Source: Streptomyces sp. TBY4 (lineage in GTDB: Bacteria; Actinomycetota; Actinomycetes; Streptomycetales; Streptomycetaceae). From it: a stretch of DNA of 64,000 nt. Position 1 is the stretch's first letter. Each line of letters starts with the position of its first letter. The stretch covers positions 496,001-560,000 of the forward strand of contig NZ_JANAVF010000001.1 in NCBI RefSeq assembly GCF_024213195.1, written 5' to 3'. This document shows positions 1 to 9,051 of the stretch, in pieces. The notes under the pieces are model-generated. The model ran no database searches, was not told where the DNA came from, and saw only the letters and a program-made list of their open reading frames with translations. Position numbers and translations under genes: made by a program.

Positions 1-1137
1 GAGGAGATCGGAACCTCCCCCGACGAACGGCAGACCTGCCGGGAGCTGGCCGGATTCCTGTTCCGCACGCTGTGCGACGCCGCCGCGGTGGACCTGGCCC
101 GCCGCGGCACCCGTACCGAACGCGTCGCGGTGGCCGGCGCGGCGGACCTCCTGGGCGGGTCCGCCGCCGAAAGCGCGCCGCTGGTCCGGGCGGTGGACCG
201 CGACCATCCCCTGGAGACCTGGACCGCGGGCGCCGACGCCGGCACCGGTGCCGACCGGACGTACCGCGCCTCGGTCCCGCTGACCGGCCGGGGCGAGCTG
301 TACGGCAGGGTCCTCACCGCCCGCACGCGGGGGGAGTACGGGGACCACGAGCTGGCGGCCCTGCACTTCGCGGCGCGCCTGACCGCCGTCCACCTCGGCC
401 ATGCCCGGCGCCTCGCGGCGACCGAGCGGACCGCGCTCGATCTGCAGCGCGCCCTCGTCGCGGAGCCCGGCCGGCCCCACCCGAACCTGGAGATCGCCAG
501 CCGCTACCTGCCCGCCGGGGCCCGCGCCCTGGTCGGCGGCGACTGGTTCGAGACGATCCGGCTGCACTTCGGCCGCACCCTCCTCGCCGTCGGGGACGTG
601 ATGGGGCACGGCCTGGAGGCCGCGGTCGACATGAACGCCTACCGCTCCGTACTGCGCGAGGTCGCCTCCACCGACCTCGCCCCGCACCGGGTCCTGCGGC
701 AGCTGGACTCCCTGTCCGCCTCGGACGCCACCCGCAGGCCCGCGACCTGCCTCCTCGTCCGCATCGACCCCGCCCGGGGCATGGCCCTCTACTCCAGCGC
801 GGGCCACCTGCCCCCGGCCCTCTTCACCGCCGAGGGCACCGGCACCCTCCTGGACGTACCCGTCGGCCCACCGCTGGGCACCGGCATCGGCGGCTACGAG
901 TCCCTCGCCCGGCCCCTCACCGCCGACCAGACCCTGCTGCTGTACACGGACGGGCTGGTGGAACGGCGCAGCGAGGACATCGACGTCTCGCTGGCCAGAC
1001 TCGCCGCCCTCCGCCTGGGCTCCCGTACGAGCCTCCCGGAGGTGGTGGACGCGGTCTGCGCCGGCCTCGACGCCCGGCACGCCGAGGACGACGTCGCGGT
1101 CCTGGCGGCCCGCCTGCGCCCGCGGCCGCATCCGTAG
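1..1137 (+). CDS. GAF/PP2C (SpoIIE-type) serine phosphatase, 5' end outside window
   Basis: The frame is open from base 1, so the gene starts upstream; 378 residues are visible. About the first 130 look like the end of a GAF-type sensor domain. The rest is a PP2C/SpoIIE phosphatase domain: the segments GGDWFE and VGDVMGHGLEA carry the metal-binding Asp pair, followed by SSAGHLPP and LLLYTDGLVERR. Proteins of this kind dephosphorylate anti-sigma-factor antagonists in actinobacterial stress and development signalling. That role is family knowledge; the partner is not in the window. The upstream sensor domains cannot be seen. Confidence 0.9.
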   Translation, partial: EEIGTSPDERQTCRELAGFLFRTLCDAAAVDLARRGTRTERVAVAGAADLLGGSAAESAPLVRAVDRDHPLETWTAGADAGTGADRTYRASVPLTGRGELYGRVLTARTRGEYGDHELAALHFAARLTAVHLGHARRLAATERTALDLQRALVAEPGRPHPNLEIASRYLPAGARALVGGDWFETIRLHFGRTLLAVGDVMGHGLEAAVDMNAYRSVLREVASTDLAPHRVLRQLDSLSASDATRRPATCLLVRIDPARGMALYSSAGHLPPALFTAEGTGTLLDVPVGPPLGTGIGGYESLARPLTADQTLLLYTDGLVERRSEDIDVSLARLAALRLGSRTSLPEVVDAVCAGLDARHAEDDVAVLAARLRPRPHP

Positions 1138-1233
1138 GGATCGACACCCCAACACCCTTGCCGTCAACCGCGCTTGCCCCTGCTCACTCCTTCGATCAGG
1201 ACTTCCGCACGGGCCGGCGGGTCGCGTGCAAGG

Positions 1234-2805
1234 ATGTCGGCCGTGACCAGTCCGTCCTCCTCGCCCGTGACCACGGGCACGCCTCACGAACACGGCCTGG
1301 GCCCCCGTGCCGCCGCCGTCCTCGTGTTCGGCTCCTCGGCCGCGGTCCTGGTGGTGGAGATCGTCGCTCTGCGGCTGCTCGCCCCCTACCTCGGCCTCAC
1401 CCTCGAGACCAGCACCCTGGTGATCGGCATCGCCCTCGCCGCGATCGCCGTCGGCTCCTGGCTCGGCGGGCGCATCGCCGACCAGGTCAACGCACGCCGG
1501 CTCATCGGCCCCGCACTGGGGCTGTCCGGAGCCGTCGTGGCCCTCACCCCCGCCGTGCTCCGCACCACGGCGGAGTGGGTACCGGACATGCTCGTGCTGA
1601 TCGCGGCGCTGACCATCCTCGTGCCCGGCGCCCTGCTCTCCGCCGTGACGCCCATCGTGACCAAGCTGCGCCTCACCAGCCTCGCCGAAACCGGGACGGT
1701 CGTCGGCCGACTGTCCGGCGTCGGGACCGTCGGCGCCATCGTCGGCACCCTCCTCACCGGCTTCGTCCTCATTTCGCGGCTGCCCGTCAGCGGCATCCTG
1801 ATCGGCCTCGGAACCCTGCTGGTGATCGGTGCGGCCCTGGTCGAATGGCGCATGCGGCGCTGGAGCGGTACGGCCGCCCTGGCACTCGTGGTCGTCGCCG
1901 GCGGCCTCGCCACCGCGATCGCGCCCGGCGGCTGCGACTCGGAGACCAGGTACCACTGCGCCCGGGTCGTCGCGGACCCGGACCGGGACGGCGGCCGCAC
2001 GCTCGTCCTGGACGGCGTACGGCACTCCTACGTGGACCTCGACGACCCGACCACGCTCAAGTTCGAGCACGTGCGCGCCATCGCGTCGGTCGTCGATGCC
2101 GCCTTCCCCAAGAACACCCCGCTGGAGGCCCACCACTTGGGCGGCGGCGGCCTGACCTTCCCCCGCTACCTCGCGGCCACGCGACCCGGGACGCGCAGCG
2201 GTGTGTCCGAGATCGACAACGGGGTCGTGCGCATCGACCGCGACCAGCTGGGTCTGCGGGCGCAAGGCGGCACCAACGGCAGCAGCGCCATCACCGGTAT
2301 CGACGTACGCGTGGAGGACGGCAGGCTCGGCCTGCGGCGACTGGCCGCCGGCAGCCGTGACCTCGTCGTCGGGGACGCCTTCGGCGGCGTCAGCGTGCCG
2401 TGGCACCTCACCACGGTCGAAGCGATGACCGACGTCCGGCGGGTGCTGAACCAGGGCGGCCTGTACGTGGCCAACCTCATCGACTACGACGGCCTGGCCT
2501 TCGCACGCGCCGAAGTGGCCACCCTCAGCAAGAGCTTCGAACACGTCGCCCTCGTCGGCAGGCCCGCCGACATCGGCCTCCAGCCGTCGGCCGGCCCCCG
2601 GGGCGGCAATCTCGTGGCGCTCGCCTCCAACCGGCCGGTCGACGCCCTCGCGACCCAGGCGGCGCTCGACGCACGGCAGCCCGGCTGGAAGATCACCACC
2701 GGCGAAGCCCTCACGAGGTGGATCGGCGACGCCCGCCCGCTCACGGACGACCACGCCCCCGTGGACCAGCTCCTCACGCCCTACGGGTCACGAAACACCC
2801 GGTGA
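1234..2805 (+). CDS. Membrane protein fused to a spermidine synthase-like domain
   Basis: A 523-residue protein. The N-terminal half (about residues 25-230) has roughly seven or eight hydrophobic segments, including a transporter-like GSWLGGRIADQ loop. The C-terminal half resembles the Rossmann-fold spermidine synthase domain, with DLVVGDAFGG followed by a PWHLTT stretch. Such fused 'spermidine synthase' membrane proteins are common in actinobacteria and their substrate is mostly unproven. The start is the ATG at 1234, because the frame upstream lacks a ribosome site and has non-typical composition; GTG at 1243 is an alternative. The gene reads into a strong hairpin shared with the tRNA behind it. 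Confidence 0.8.
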   Translation: MSAVTSPSSSPVTTGTPHEHGLGPRAAAVLVFGSSAAVLVVEIVALRLLAPYLGLTLETSTLVIGIALAAIAVGSWLGGRIADQVNARRLIGPALGLSGAVVALTPAVLRTTAEWVPDMLVLIAALTILVPGALLSAVTPIVTKLRLTSLAETGTVVGRLSGVGTVGAIVGTLLTGFVLISRLPVSGILIGLGTLLVIGAALVEWRMRRWSGTAALALVVVAGGLATAIAPGGCDSETRYHCARVVADPDRDGGRTLVLDGVRHSYVDLDDPTTLKFEHVRAIASVVDAAFPKNTPLEAHHLGGGGLTFPRYLAATRPGTRSGVSEIDNGVVRIDRDQLGLRAQGGTNGSSAITGIDVRVEDGRLGLRRLAAGSRDLVVGDAFGGVSVPWHLTTVEAMTDVRRVLNQGGLYVANLIDYDGLAFARAEVATLSKSFEHVALVGRPADIGLQPSAGPRGGNLVALASNRPVDALATQAALDARQPGWKITTGEALTRWIGDARPLTDDHAPVDQLLTPYGSRNTR

Positions 2806-2837
2806 GCCGCCGTGGGCCGGGGCCCCGGACGCACGAA

Positions 2838-2869
2838 AGGTCGTCTTCTCATTTCTGAGAAGACGACCT
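2838..2869. terminator. Hairpin terminator between the spermidine-synthase-like gene and tRNA-Pro
   Basis: A perfect 13-bp inverted repeat (AGGTCGTCTTCTC / GAGAAGACGACCT) with a 6-nt loop. Read on the minus strand it is followed by TTTC and lies just past the 3' end of tRNA-Pro, so it probably ends the tRNA transcript. It could also stop the convergent gene. Confidence 0.75.
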
Positions 2870-2890
2870 CCGACTTGCGTTGAAGCAAAG

Positions 2891-2964
<74 letters not shown>

Positions 2965-3082
2965 ATGTGCGTCTGATCTGGGGTTTCCCCCGTCCCTGCG
3001 GCACATGCAGAACATTACCCCACACCGAGGGGTGTCCATGCACCGGTTATCGCCGGGAAGGGCAGGAAGCGAGGATGGAAGG

Positions 3083-3598
3083 GTGAACGCACGGGATCGG
3101 GACGGTGAGGGGCGGGCGCGGAACGCGCGGCCCAGGGACGGGCTGGGACGGCCGCTGCCCTACGGGGCCCAAGGGGTGGAGCGGCAGCCGGAGGGAGTGG
3201 TGCGGTCGCCCGGGGAGTCGGTGGCGCAGGCGCAGCTGCTGCTGGACGCCGGGATGCCCTTCCACGCGCACGAGGTGTTCGAGGACGCCTGGAAGTCCGG
3301 GCCCGATGCCGAGGCACCGCTGTGGCGGGCGCTGGCGCAGCTGGCCGTCGGGCTGACGCACGCCGCGCGCGGGAACGCGGTCGGCGGGGCCCGGCTGCTG
3401 CGCCGCGGAGCGGATGCCCTGGCCCTGGCCGGGCTGGACGGAGCCGGAGACGCAGCCGCCCCCGGGTCCGCGTACGGGATGGACGTCCCCGGGCTGATCC
3501 GCTGGGCGCAGGAGCTGGCGGCCCGGGTGGAGGCCGGCGCGGCCGTCGATGCGGCCGCCGAGGCGCCGAGGCTGACGGGCGGGGCCGACCCGGGCTGA
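3083..3598 (+). CDS. DUF309 domain protein
   Basis: A 171-residue protein with the DUF309 signature near residues 60-110: LLLDAGMPFHAHEVFEDAW followed by LWRALAQLAVGLTHAARGN. DUF309 proteins are small, all-helical and of unknown function. The start is GTG at 3083, preceded by GGATGGAAGG. The frame stays open further upstream only because it runs antisense through the tRNA, so longer starts were rejected. The C-terminal tail is Ala/Gly-rich and probably disordered. Confidence 0.85.
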   Translation: MNARDRDGEGRARNARPRDGLGRPLPYGAQGVERQPEGVVRSPGESVAQAQLLLDAGMPFHAHEVFEDAWKSGPDAEAPLWRALAQLAVGLTHAARGNAVGGARLLRRGADALALAGLDGAGDAAAPGSAYGMDVPGLIRWAQELAARVEAGAAVDAAAEAPRLTGGADPG

Positions 3599-3678
3599 GC
3601 TCGGCACCGCCGGTGGCCGCCGGACCTGGCGGCCCCACCGTCACCGCACGAGTGATCCCGTCCAACGCCCGGCCAGGG

Positions 3679-4068
3679 CTACGCCGGCTGGAGGAGGTCC
3701 CAGCGGTTGCCGTAGAGGTCCTGGAAGACGGCGACCGAGCCGTACGTCTCGTGGCGCGGCTCTTCCAGGAAGCGGACGCCCTCCGCGGTCATCCGGGCGT
3801 GGTCGGCGGCGAAGTCGTCGGTGTAGAGGAAGAAGCCGACGCGGCCGCCGGTCTGGTCGCCGACGCGGGAGCGCTGGGCGTCGTCCTTGGCGCGGGCCAG
3901 CAGGAGGGCGGATTCCCTGGCGCCCGGCGGGCGCACCACGACCCAGCGGGAGCCGTCCGGGCGCGGGGTGTCCTCGGCGAGGTCGAAGCCGAGGGCACGG
4001 GTGTAGAAGTCGATGGCCTCGTCGTAGTCGTGGACCACGAGGGCGGTGAGGGCGAGGTGGGAGGGCAT
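3679..4068 (-). CDS. VOC family (glyoxalase/bleomycin resistance-like) protein
   Basis: A 129-residue single-domain vicinal-oxygen-chelate protein. It begins MPSHLALTALVVHDYDEAI and has the typical YTRALGF segment, GFFLYTDDF in the middle and FQDLYGNRWDLLQP at the end. Such proteins are metal-dependent lyases, dioxygenases or drug-binding proteins; the substrate cannot be deduced. The start is the internal ATG at 4068, because residues before it do not fit the family. It lies 4 bp downstream of lutC on the same strand and may be co-transcribed with the lactate genes. Confidence 0.88.
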   Translation of the reverse strand: MPSHLALTALVVHDYDEAIDFYTRALGFDLAEDTPRPDGSRWVVVRPPGARESALLLARAKDDAQRSRVGDQTGGRVGFFLYTDDFAADHARMTAEGVRFLEEPRHETYGSVAVFQDLYGNRWDLLQPA

Positions 4069-4072
4069 GTCC

Positions 4073-4705
4073 TCATTGTGCGCCGAGCAGGACCACTTCC
4101 AGGGTGCGGGGGCCGTGCACGCCCTCCACCCGGTCCAGCTCGATGTCACTGGTGGCGGAGGGCCCCGAGATCCAGGTCAGGGGCCGGGTGGGGTCCAGGA
4201 GCGGCAGCGCCCGCGGGACGGAGTCCACCACCTGGCCGGGGACCCGGACCACGCAGATGTGGTGGTCCGGGACGAGCGTGATGCGGCGCCGTCCCTGCTC
4301 CGGGCCGCCGTCGAGGACGATCGTGCCGGTCTCTGCGATGGCCAGGGCGCAGCCCGTCACCACGCTGTCCACCGTGTCCAGTTGGTACGGGGTGGAGTCC
4401 GCGCGGTCGGGGATCCGGGTCGCGTCGACCGCCGCGAGCCAGTGCGGCGGCAGCCCGGGCGGTACGAGCACCGAGGCGGCGCCCCGTGCGGCGAGCAGGC
4501 GGGCCAGCAGTGCGGCGATGCCGTCCTCGTCGACCCGGTGGACCTTGGCCCGGTACTCCGTGAGGTTCGCGGCGAGCAGGTCGGCGCTCCCGGCCGGGGT
4601 GCGGGCGCCGTGGACCGGGAGGTAGTCCCGGGGGACGGCGGTGTCCGGGCGCGGCTCGGGCAGGGCCCGGCGGATGCGGGCCAGGATGAGGTCCTTGGCG
4701 CTCAC
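4073..4705 (-). CDS. lutC: LUD-domain lactate utilization protein C
   Basis: A 210-residue LUD-domain protein, the third subunit of the LutABC L-lactate dehydrogenase complex, which oxidises L-lactate to pyruvate with iron-sulfur clusters. Family-typical segments are AIAETGTIVLDGG and LVPDHHICVV, with GPSATSDIELDRVEGVHGP near the C-terminus. The GTG start at 4705 has a GGAGG site and overlaps the lutB stop (GTGA), so translation is probably coupled. The order lutA-lutB-lutC is conserved. Confidence 0.92.
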   Translation of the reverse strand: MSAKDLILARIRRALPEPRPDTAVPRDYLPVHGARTPAGSADLLAANLTEYRAKVHRVDEDGIAALLARLLAARGAASVLVPPGLPPHWLAAVDATRIPDRADSTPYQLDTVDSVVTGCALAIAETGTIVLDGGPEQGRRRITLVPDHHICVVRVPGQVVDSVPRALPLLDPTRPLTWISGPSATSDIELDRVEGVHGPRTLEVVLLGAQ

Positions 4706-6174
4706 GGGCGTGCCTCCTTCTCCCGCGCCGCCCACCAGTCGCGGAACGACCGCTCCGGGAGCTCCGGCAGCTCCCTGCTGTCCGTCCAGGCCCGCCCCGG
4801 CCCCGGGAGCCGCCGCGGTCGCAGCCGCCGGGCTCGGGCCAGCAGCCGCTCCCCCGCGCGCAGGGCCCCCGGGCGGTCGAGGAGGAGCCGGGCGGCCCGC
4901 ATCGCGGCCCGTTCGGCGGTGTGGCCGTCGGCGGGGCGGATGCGGACGCGGATGCCCCCGCGGGTCACCTGGCCGCCCTGGGCCACGCGTTCGCGCAGGT
5001 GGACCAGGACCTCCGGGATGTCGATGGCGACCGGGCAGACCTCGTAGCAGGCCCCGCACAGGGTGGAGGCGTAGGGCAGGGTGGCGTCGATCGCGCTCCC
5101 GGTGCCCCGGAGCTGGGGGCTGAGGATGGCGCCGATCGGGCCGGGGTAGACGGAGCCGTAGGCGTGGCCGCCGGCGCGCTCGTAGACCGGGCAGACGTTG
5201 AGGCAGGCCGAGCAGCGGATGCAGCGCAGGGCCTGGCGCCCCACCTCGTCGGCGAGGGTGTCGGTGCGGCCGTTGTCGAGGAGGACGAGGTGGAAGACCG
5301 AGGGACCGTCCCCCTCAGTGGTCCCGGTCCACATGGTCGTGTACGGGTTCATCCGCTCGGCGGTCGAGGAGCGGGGCAGGGTCTGGAGGAAGATCTCCAG
5401 GTCCCGGAAGGTGGGGACCACCTTCTCGATGCCGACCACCGAGATCAGGGTCTCGGGCAGGGTCAGGCACATCCGGCCGTTGCCCTCGGACTCGAGGACG
5501 ACCATCGTGCCGGTCTCGGCGACCATGAAGTTGGCGCCGGAGACGGCGACTCGGGCGCGCAGGAACTTCTCGCGCAGGTGCAGCCGGGCGGCCTCGGCGA
5601 GTTCGCGCGGGTCGTCGCCCAGCCCCTCCGGGGCCGGGCGGCCCCAGCTGCCCATCTCCGCGGCGAAGACCTCGCGGATCTCGCCGCGGTTGCGGTGGAT
5701 GGCGGGGACCAGGATGTGGGAGGGCCGGTCGTGGCCGAGCTGGACGATGAGCTCGGCGAGGTCGGTTTCGTACGCGGCGATCCCGGCCGCCTCCAGGGCC
5801 TCGTTCAGGCCGATCTCCTGGGTGGCCATGGATTTGACCTTGACGACTTCCTTCTCGCCCGTGCCCCGGACCAGGTCCGTCACGATGCGGTTGGCCTCGT
5901 CGGCGTCGGCCGCCCAGTGGACGGTGCCGCCCGCGGCGGTGACGGAGGCCTCCAGCTGGAGCAGGTACCGGTCGAGGTGCGCCAGCGTGTGGTCCTTGAC
6001 CGCCTTTCCGGCGGCGCGCAGCCGGTCCCAGTCCTCCAGTTCGGCGACGGCCCGGGCCCGTTTGTCGCGGATCGTGTGGGTGGCGTGGCGGAGGTTGGCC
6101 CGCAGCACCTCGTCCCGTACCGCCTCGCGGGCCGCGTCGGGGAAGGCCGGCATGCCGAGATACGTGCCCGTCAT
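4702..6174 (-). CDS. lutB: Iron-sulfur lactate utilization protein B
   Basis: A 490-residue protein: a LUD domain (about residues 60-300, with VVKVKSMATQEIGLN and VAETGTMVVLESEGNGR) followed by a two-cluster ferredoxin region. The clusters are visible as CIRCSACLNVCPVY and CGACYEVCPVAID. It is the central electron-transfer subunit of LutABC. The ATG at 6174 overlaps the lutA stop by ATGA. Its length fits LutB proteins of other actinobacteria. Confidence 0.95.
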   Translation of the reverse strand: MTGTYLGMPAFPDAAREAVRDEVLRANLRHATHTIRDKRARAVAELEDWDRLRAAGKAVKDHTLAHLDRYLLQLEASVTAAGGTVHWAADADEANRIVTDLVRGTGEKEVVKVKSMATQEIGLNEALEAAGIAAYETDLAELIVQLGHDRPSHILVPAIHRNRGEIREVFAAEMGSWGRPAPEGLGDDPRELAEAARLHLREKFLRARVAVSGANFMVAETGTMVVLESEGNGRMCLTLPETLISVVGIEKVVPTFRDLEIFLQTLPRSSTAERMNPYTTMWTGTTEGDGPSVFHLVLLDNGRTDTLADEVGRQALRCIRCSACLNVCPVYERAGGHAYGSVYPGPIGAILSPQLRGTGSAIDATLPYASTLCGACYEVCPVAIDIPEVLVHLRERVAQGGQVTRGGIRVRIRPADGHTAERAAMRAARLLLDRPGALRAGERLLARARRLRPRRLPGPGRAWTDSRELPELPERSFRDWWAAREKEARP

Positions 6175-6926
6175 ACGAGTGGTTCCTCTTCCGTCGCGGC
6201 CAGGATCTCGGCGAGGTGCAGGGCCCGCAGCGGGGCGCCGCGGCGGCGCAGGATGCCGTCCAGGTGGGCGAGGCAGGAGTTGTCGGCCCCGCAGAGCACC
6301 TCGGCTCCCGTGGACACCGCGTGGTCGGTCTTGTCGGCGCCCATCGCGGCCGATACATCCGGGTTCTTGACGGCGAAGGTCCCGCCGAAGCCGCAGCACT
6401 CCTCGGCCCCGGGCAGTTCGCGCAGTTCCAGACCGCGGACGGCGGCCAGCAGCCTGTGGGGCCGGTCTCCGAGGCCGAGGCCCCGCAGGCCGTGGCAGGA
6501 GGGGTGGTAGGTGACGGTGTGCGGGAAGTACGCGCCGACGTCCGTCACCCCGAGGACATCGACGAGGAACTCGGTGAGCTCGTACACGCGCGGTACGAGG
6601 TCCTCGGCCAGCGCGGTCAGGGCCGGGCCCCGGCCCTCCGCCTCGGCCGCCCGCCCGATCCGCGGGTAGTGGGAGCGGACCATGGCCGCGCAGGAGCCGG
6701 ACGGAGTGACCACGTACGCGTACCCGGCGAAGGCCTCGGCGGTACGCCGGACCAGTGGTTCGGTCTCGCGCCGGTAGCCGGTGTTGTACTGCGGCTGACC
6801 GCAGCAGCTCTGCGCGGCGGGGAAGTCCACGGTGACCCCGAGCCGCTCCAGGAGGCGGACCACGGCGATGCCCGTGCGCGGGTAGAGCGCGTCGTTGACG
6901 CAGGTGACGAACAGGGCGACGCGCAT
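6171..6926 (-). CDS. lutA: Lactate utilization protein A, CCG-domain Fe-S subunit
   Basis: A 251-residue protein with the two cysteine-rich CCG domains of LutA/GlcF-type redox subunits, seen as AAQSCCGQPQYN near residue 40 and EECCGFGGTFAVKNP near residue 185. It is the first gene of the lutABC operon. The start is set at ATG 6926; a GTG three codons upstream (6935) is also in frame. No ribosome site precedes the ATG, and a TATTGT -10-like element ends 7 nt before it, so the mRNA may be leaderless. The promoter faces cobF with only 18 bp between the start codons. Confidence 0.92.
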   Translation of the reverse strand: MRVALFVTCVNDALYPRTGIAVVRLLERLGVTVDFPAAQSCCGQPQYNTGYRRETEPLVRRTAEAFAGYAYVVTPSGSCAAMVRSHYPRIGRAAEAEGRGPALTALAEDLVPRVYELTEFLVDVLGVTDVGAYFPHTVTYHPSCHGLRGLGLGDRPHRLLAAVRGLELRELPGAEECCGFGGTFAVKNPDVSAAMGADKTDHAVSTGAEVLCGADNSCLAHLDGILRRRGAPLRALHLAEILAATEEEPLV

Positions 6927-6932
6927 GATGGG

Positions 6933-6939
6933 CACAATA
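6933..6939. promoter_or_regulatory. Candidate shared bidirectional -10 element for lutA and cobF
   Basis: The 7-bp stretch CACAATA reads as CACAAT towards cobF and as TATTGT towards lutA. Each hexamer ends 6-7 nt before the A or G of the opposing start codon, which is the spacing expected between a -10 box and a leaderless start. No ribosome site exists on either side, and any -35 region must lie inside the opposite gene. This is inference from spacing. Confidence 0.5.
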
Positions 6940-6944
6940 GCCCC

Positions 6945-7697
6945 GTGAAGAAGTTCTCAGTGATCGGCATAGGCGCGGGCGACCCGGACCACCTGACCCT
7001 CCAGGCGGTCAGGGCGATCGGCGCGGCGGACGCATTCCTCATCCTGGAGAAGGGCGAGGAGAAGGCGGACCTGACCGGGCTGCGGCGCGCGATGCTCGAC
7101 GCGCACGCCCGCCCCGGACACCGGCTGGTGGAGGGCCGCGATCCCGACCGGGACCGGACGCCCTCCGACTACGCCCCGACGGTGGACGGCTGGCGCAGCG
7201 CGCGGGCCGAGCTCTTCGAGCGGTTCATCGCCGAGGACCTGGCGGAGGGCGAGACGGGCGCGTTCCTGGTGTGGGGCGATCCCTCGCTCTACGACTCCAC
7301 GCTCGCGATCCTCGACGAGGTGCTGGAGAAGGGCCGGGTCGCCTTCGAGCACGAGGTGGTGCCGGGCATCAGCAGCATCTCCTCGCTCCTGGCCCGCCAC
7401 CGCACCACCCTCAACCGGGTGGGCCGCCCGGTCCAGATCACCACCGGGCGCCGGCTCGCGGAGGGCTGGCCGGAGGATGTGGACGACGTGGTGGTGATGC
7501 TGGACGCCCGGCACGCCTTCACCGCCCACCTCGACCAGGACCTGTACATCTACTGGGGTGCCTACGTCGGCACCCCCGACGAGATCCTGGTCTCGGGGAA
7601 GCTGGCGGAGGTCGCCGGCCGGATCGAGGAGCTGCGCACCGAGGCCCGGGCCCGCAAGGGCTGGATCATGGACACGTACCTGCTCCGGCGCGACTGA
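6945..7697 (+). CDS. cobF: Precorrin-6A synthase (deacetylating)
   Basis: A 250-residue SAM-dependent methyltransferase of the aerobic cobalamin pathway, which methylates precorrin-5 at C-1 with loss of acetate. Visible features are the N-terminal VIGIGAGDPDHLTLQAV glycine-rich motif, FLVWGDPSLYDST and VVPGISSISSL. The tetrapyrrole methylase fold and length match CobF. The GTG at 6945 has no ribosome site and appears leaderless. No other cob gene is adjacent. The window also holds a B12 riboswitch at 11.5 kb. Confidence 0.93.
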   Translation: MKKFSVIGIGAGDPDHLTLQAVRAIGAADAFLILEKGEEKADLTGLRRAMLDAHARPGHRLVEGRDPDRDRTPSDYAPTVDGWRSARAELFERFIAEDLAEGETGAFLVWGDPSLYDSTLAILDEVLEKGRVAFEHEVVPGISSISSLLARHRTTLNRVGRPVQITTGRRLAEGWPEDVDDVVVMLDARHAFTAHLDQDLYIYWGAYVGTPDEILVSGKLAEVAGRIEELRTEARARKGWIMDTYLLRRD

Positions 7698-7716
7698 GCC
7701 CGACGGCCCGGACGGC

Positions 7717-8931
7717 CTAGGGGAGGTAGGCGGGCAGGACCTCGGCGAGGCGTTCGTACTCCTCGGCCCGGTTGTAGATCTGCCCGCTCACCCGGATCCC
7801 GCCGCCGCCCGGCCAGGGCCAGATCAGCACCCGGATCCGCTGCTCGGCGGCGATCCGCTCGCGCAGGTCGCGGGCGGCGTCCGGGGTCTCGGCCACCCCG
7901 GGCGGCAGCCGCAGCGTGCGCAGGGCGAGGCCCTCGGTGTACGGGAGCGGGGTGATCCCGGGGATCTCGCCGAGCAGGGCCGCGCCGTAACCGGCCAGCG
8001 CGCTGTTGTGGGCCCGTACCTTGGCGGCGTCGAGCTCCTCCAGCAGGTCCAGCCCCTCCGGGGCGGCGAGCCAGCCGGTGTAGTCGTAGGTGGCGCGGTT
8101 CTCCACGGAGCGCGGGAAGCCGTGGTGGTCCTCCCAGGAGGGCACCGGCGGCCGGACCCGGGCGCGGTGGTCGGGGGCGACGGCCAGGATCGCGGTGCCG
8201 GAGGGGGCGTAGGCCCATTTGTGGAGGTTGCCGAACCAGAAGTCGGCGCCCCCGCCCACGGGGTCGGGGACCATGCCGGGCGCGTGGGCGCCGTCCACGA
8301 TGGTGGTGATGCCCCGCTCGGCGAGTTCGGCGAGCAGCCGGGGCGAGGCGATGAGCCGGGCGGTGGGCGAGCTGATGTGGTCGAGCAGGGCGACCCGGGT
8401 CCGCGAGGTGACCCCGGCCAGCACGGCTTCCCGTACGGCGTCCTCGTCGGGGAGGTCGGTGGCCAGGGCCACGGTGGTGAGCGGGGCGCGCCGGGCGGCG
8501 GCCGCGACGACCGTGCCGTAGCCGTGGTCGGTGACCAGGATCTCGTCTCCGGGGGCGAACTCCACGGCGTCGAGGGCCAGGTTGGCGGCCTCGGTGGCGT
8601 TGGACACGAAGGCGAGCCCGTCCGGATCGGCGCCGATCCGGGCGGCGATCCGGGACCGGGCCCCGACGAGCCGGTCGGGGGCGCCGATGAAGAAGGCGTC
8701 GGGATCGGCGTGCGCCTCTGTGCGCAGGGCCGCCTGTGCCTCCTGCACACGGACCGGCACCGCTCCGAAGGAGCCGTGGTTGAGGTGGCTGACCGCCGGG
8801 TCGAGCCGGAACAGGCTCCGCCCGACGGGGAATTCGGCGGGTCGGGCCGGTTCGGCGGACGGGAAGGGTTCCGCGGACGGGAAGGGTTCTGCCGACCGGA
8901 GGGGTTCTGCGGACGGGACCGGATCGTTCAT
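7717..8931 (-). CDS. Class V PLP-dependent aminotransferase (isopenicillin-N-epimerase-like)
   Basis: A 404-residue fold-type I PLP enzyme. The N-terminus has YLN-type substrate motifs (HLNHGSFGAVP), then NATEAANL, VDGAHAPG with the PLP Asp, and FGNLHKWAYAP, where the Lys is the expected Schiff-base residue. The family includes isopenicillin N epimerase-like racemases and desulfurases; the substrate is unknown. The start is ATG 8931, with GGAGG 9 nt upstream. Residues about 5-27 are a hexapeptide repeat encoded by an 18-bp tandem repeat. It follows nrdG on the same strand after 120 bp and is convergent with cobF. Confidence 0.88.
   Translation of the reverse strand: MNDPVPSAEPLRSAEPFPSAEPFPSAEPARPAEFPVGRSLFRLDPAVSHLNHGSFGAVPVRVQEAQAALRTEAHADPDAFFIGAPDRLVGARSRIAARIGADPDGLAFVSNATEAANLALDAVEFAPGDEILVTDHGYGTVVAAAARRAPLTTVALATDLPDEDAVREAVLAGVTSRTRVALLDHISSPTARLIASPRLLAELAERGITTIVDGAHAPGMVPDPVGGGADFWFGNLHKWAYAPSGTAILAVAPDHRARVRPPVPSWEDHHGFPRSVENRATYDYTGWLAAPEGLDLLEELDAAKVRAHNSALAGYGAALLGEIPGITPLPYTEGLALRTLRLPPGVAETPDAARDLRERIAAEQRIRVLIWPWPGGGGIRVSGQIYNRAEEYERLAEVLPAYLP
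8851..8922. repeat. 18-bp tandem repeat, four units, coding
   Basis: Four 18-bp units of the form TTCNGCGGACGGGAAGGG start at 8851, 8869, 8887 and 8905, the last two diverged. On the minus strand they encode (P/R)SAEP(F/L) repeats at the N-terminus of the class V aminotransferase. The unit length keeps frame, as expected for slippage expansion in a disordered tail. Confidence 0.8.
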
Positions 8932-9051
8932 GGATGTGACCTCCGTGGGTGCGGCGCGGCTGTCGTCGGCTGCCGTCGGGCCGATCATGCCCGCAGACGG
9001 CGCGCGACGGCACCCCCACCCCCCTCCGCTCCGCCGCTCCGGCCCGCGGGC

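Noticed and set aside
4921..6510. A 529-codon plus-strand frame opposite lutB
   Set aside because: No family resemblance; the minus-strand frame has ferredoxin motifs and coupled starts.
8851..8922. 18-bp repeats as regulatory iterons
   Set aside because: They are in frame within the aminotransferase coding sequence and encode a peptide repeat.
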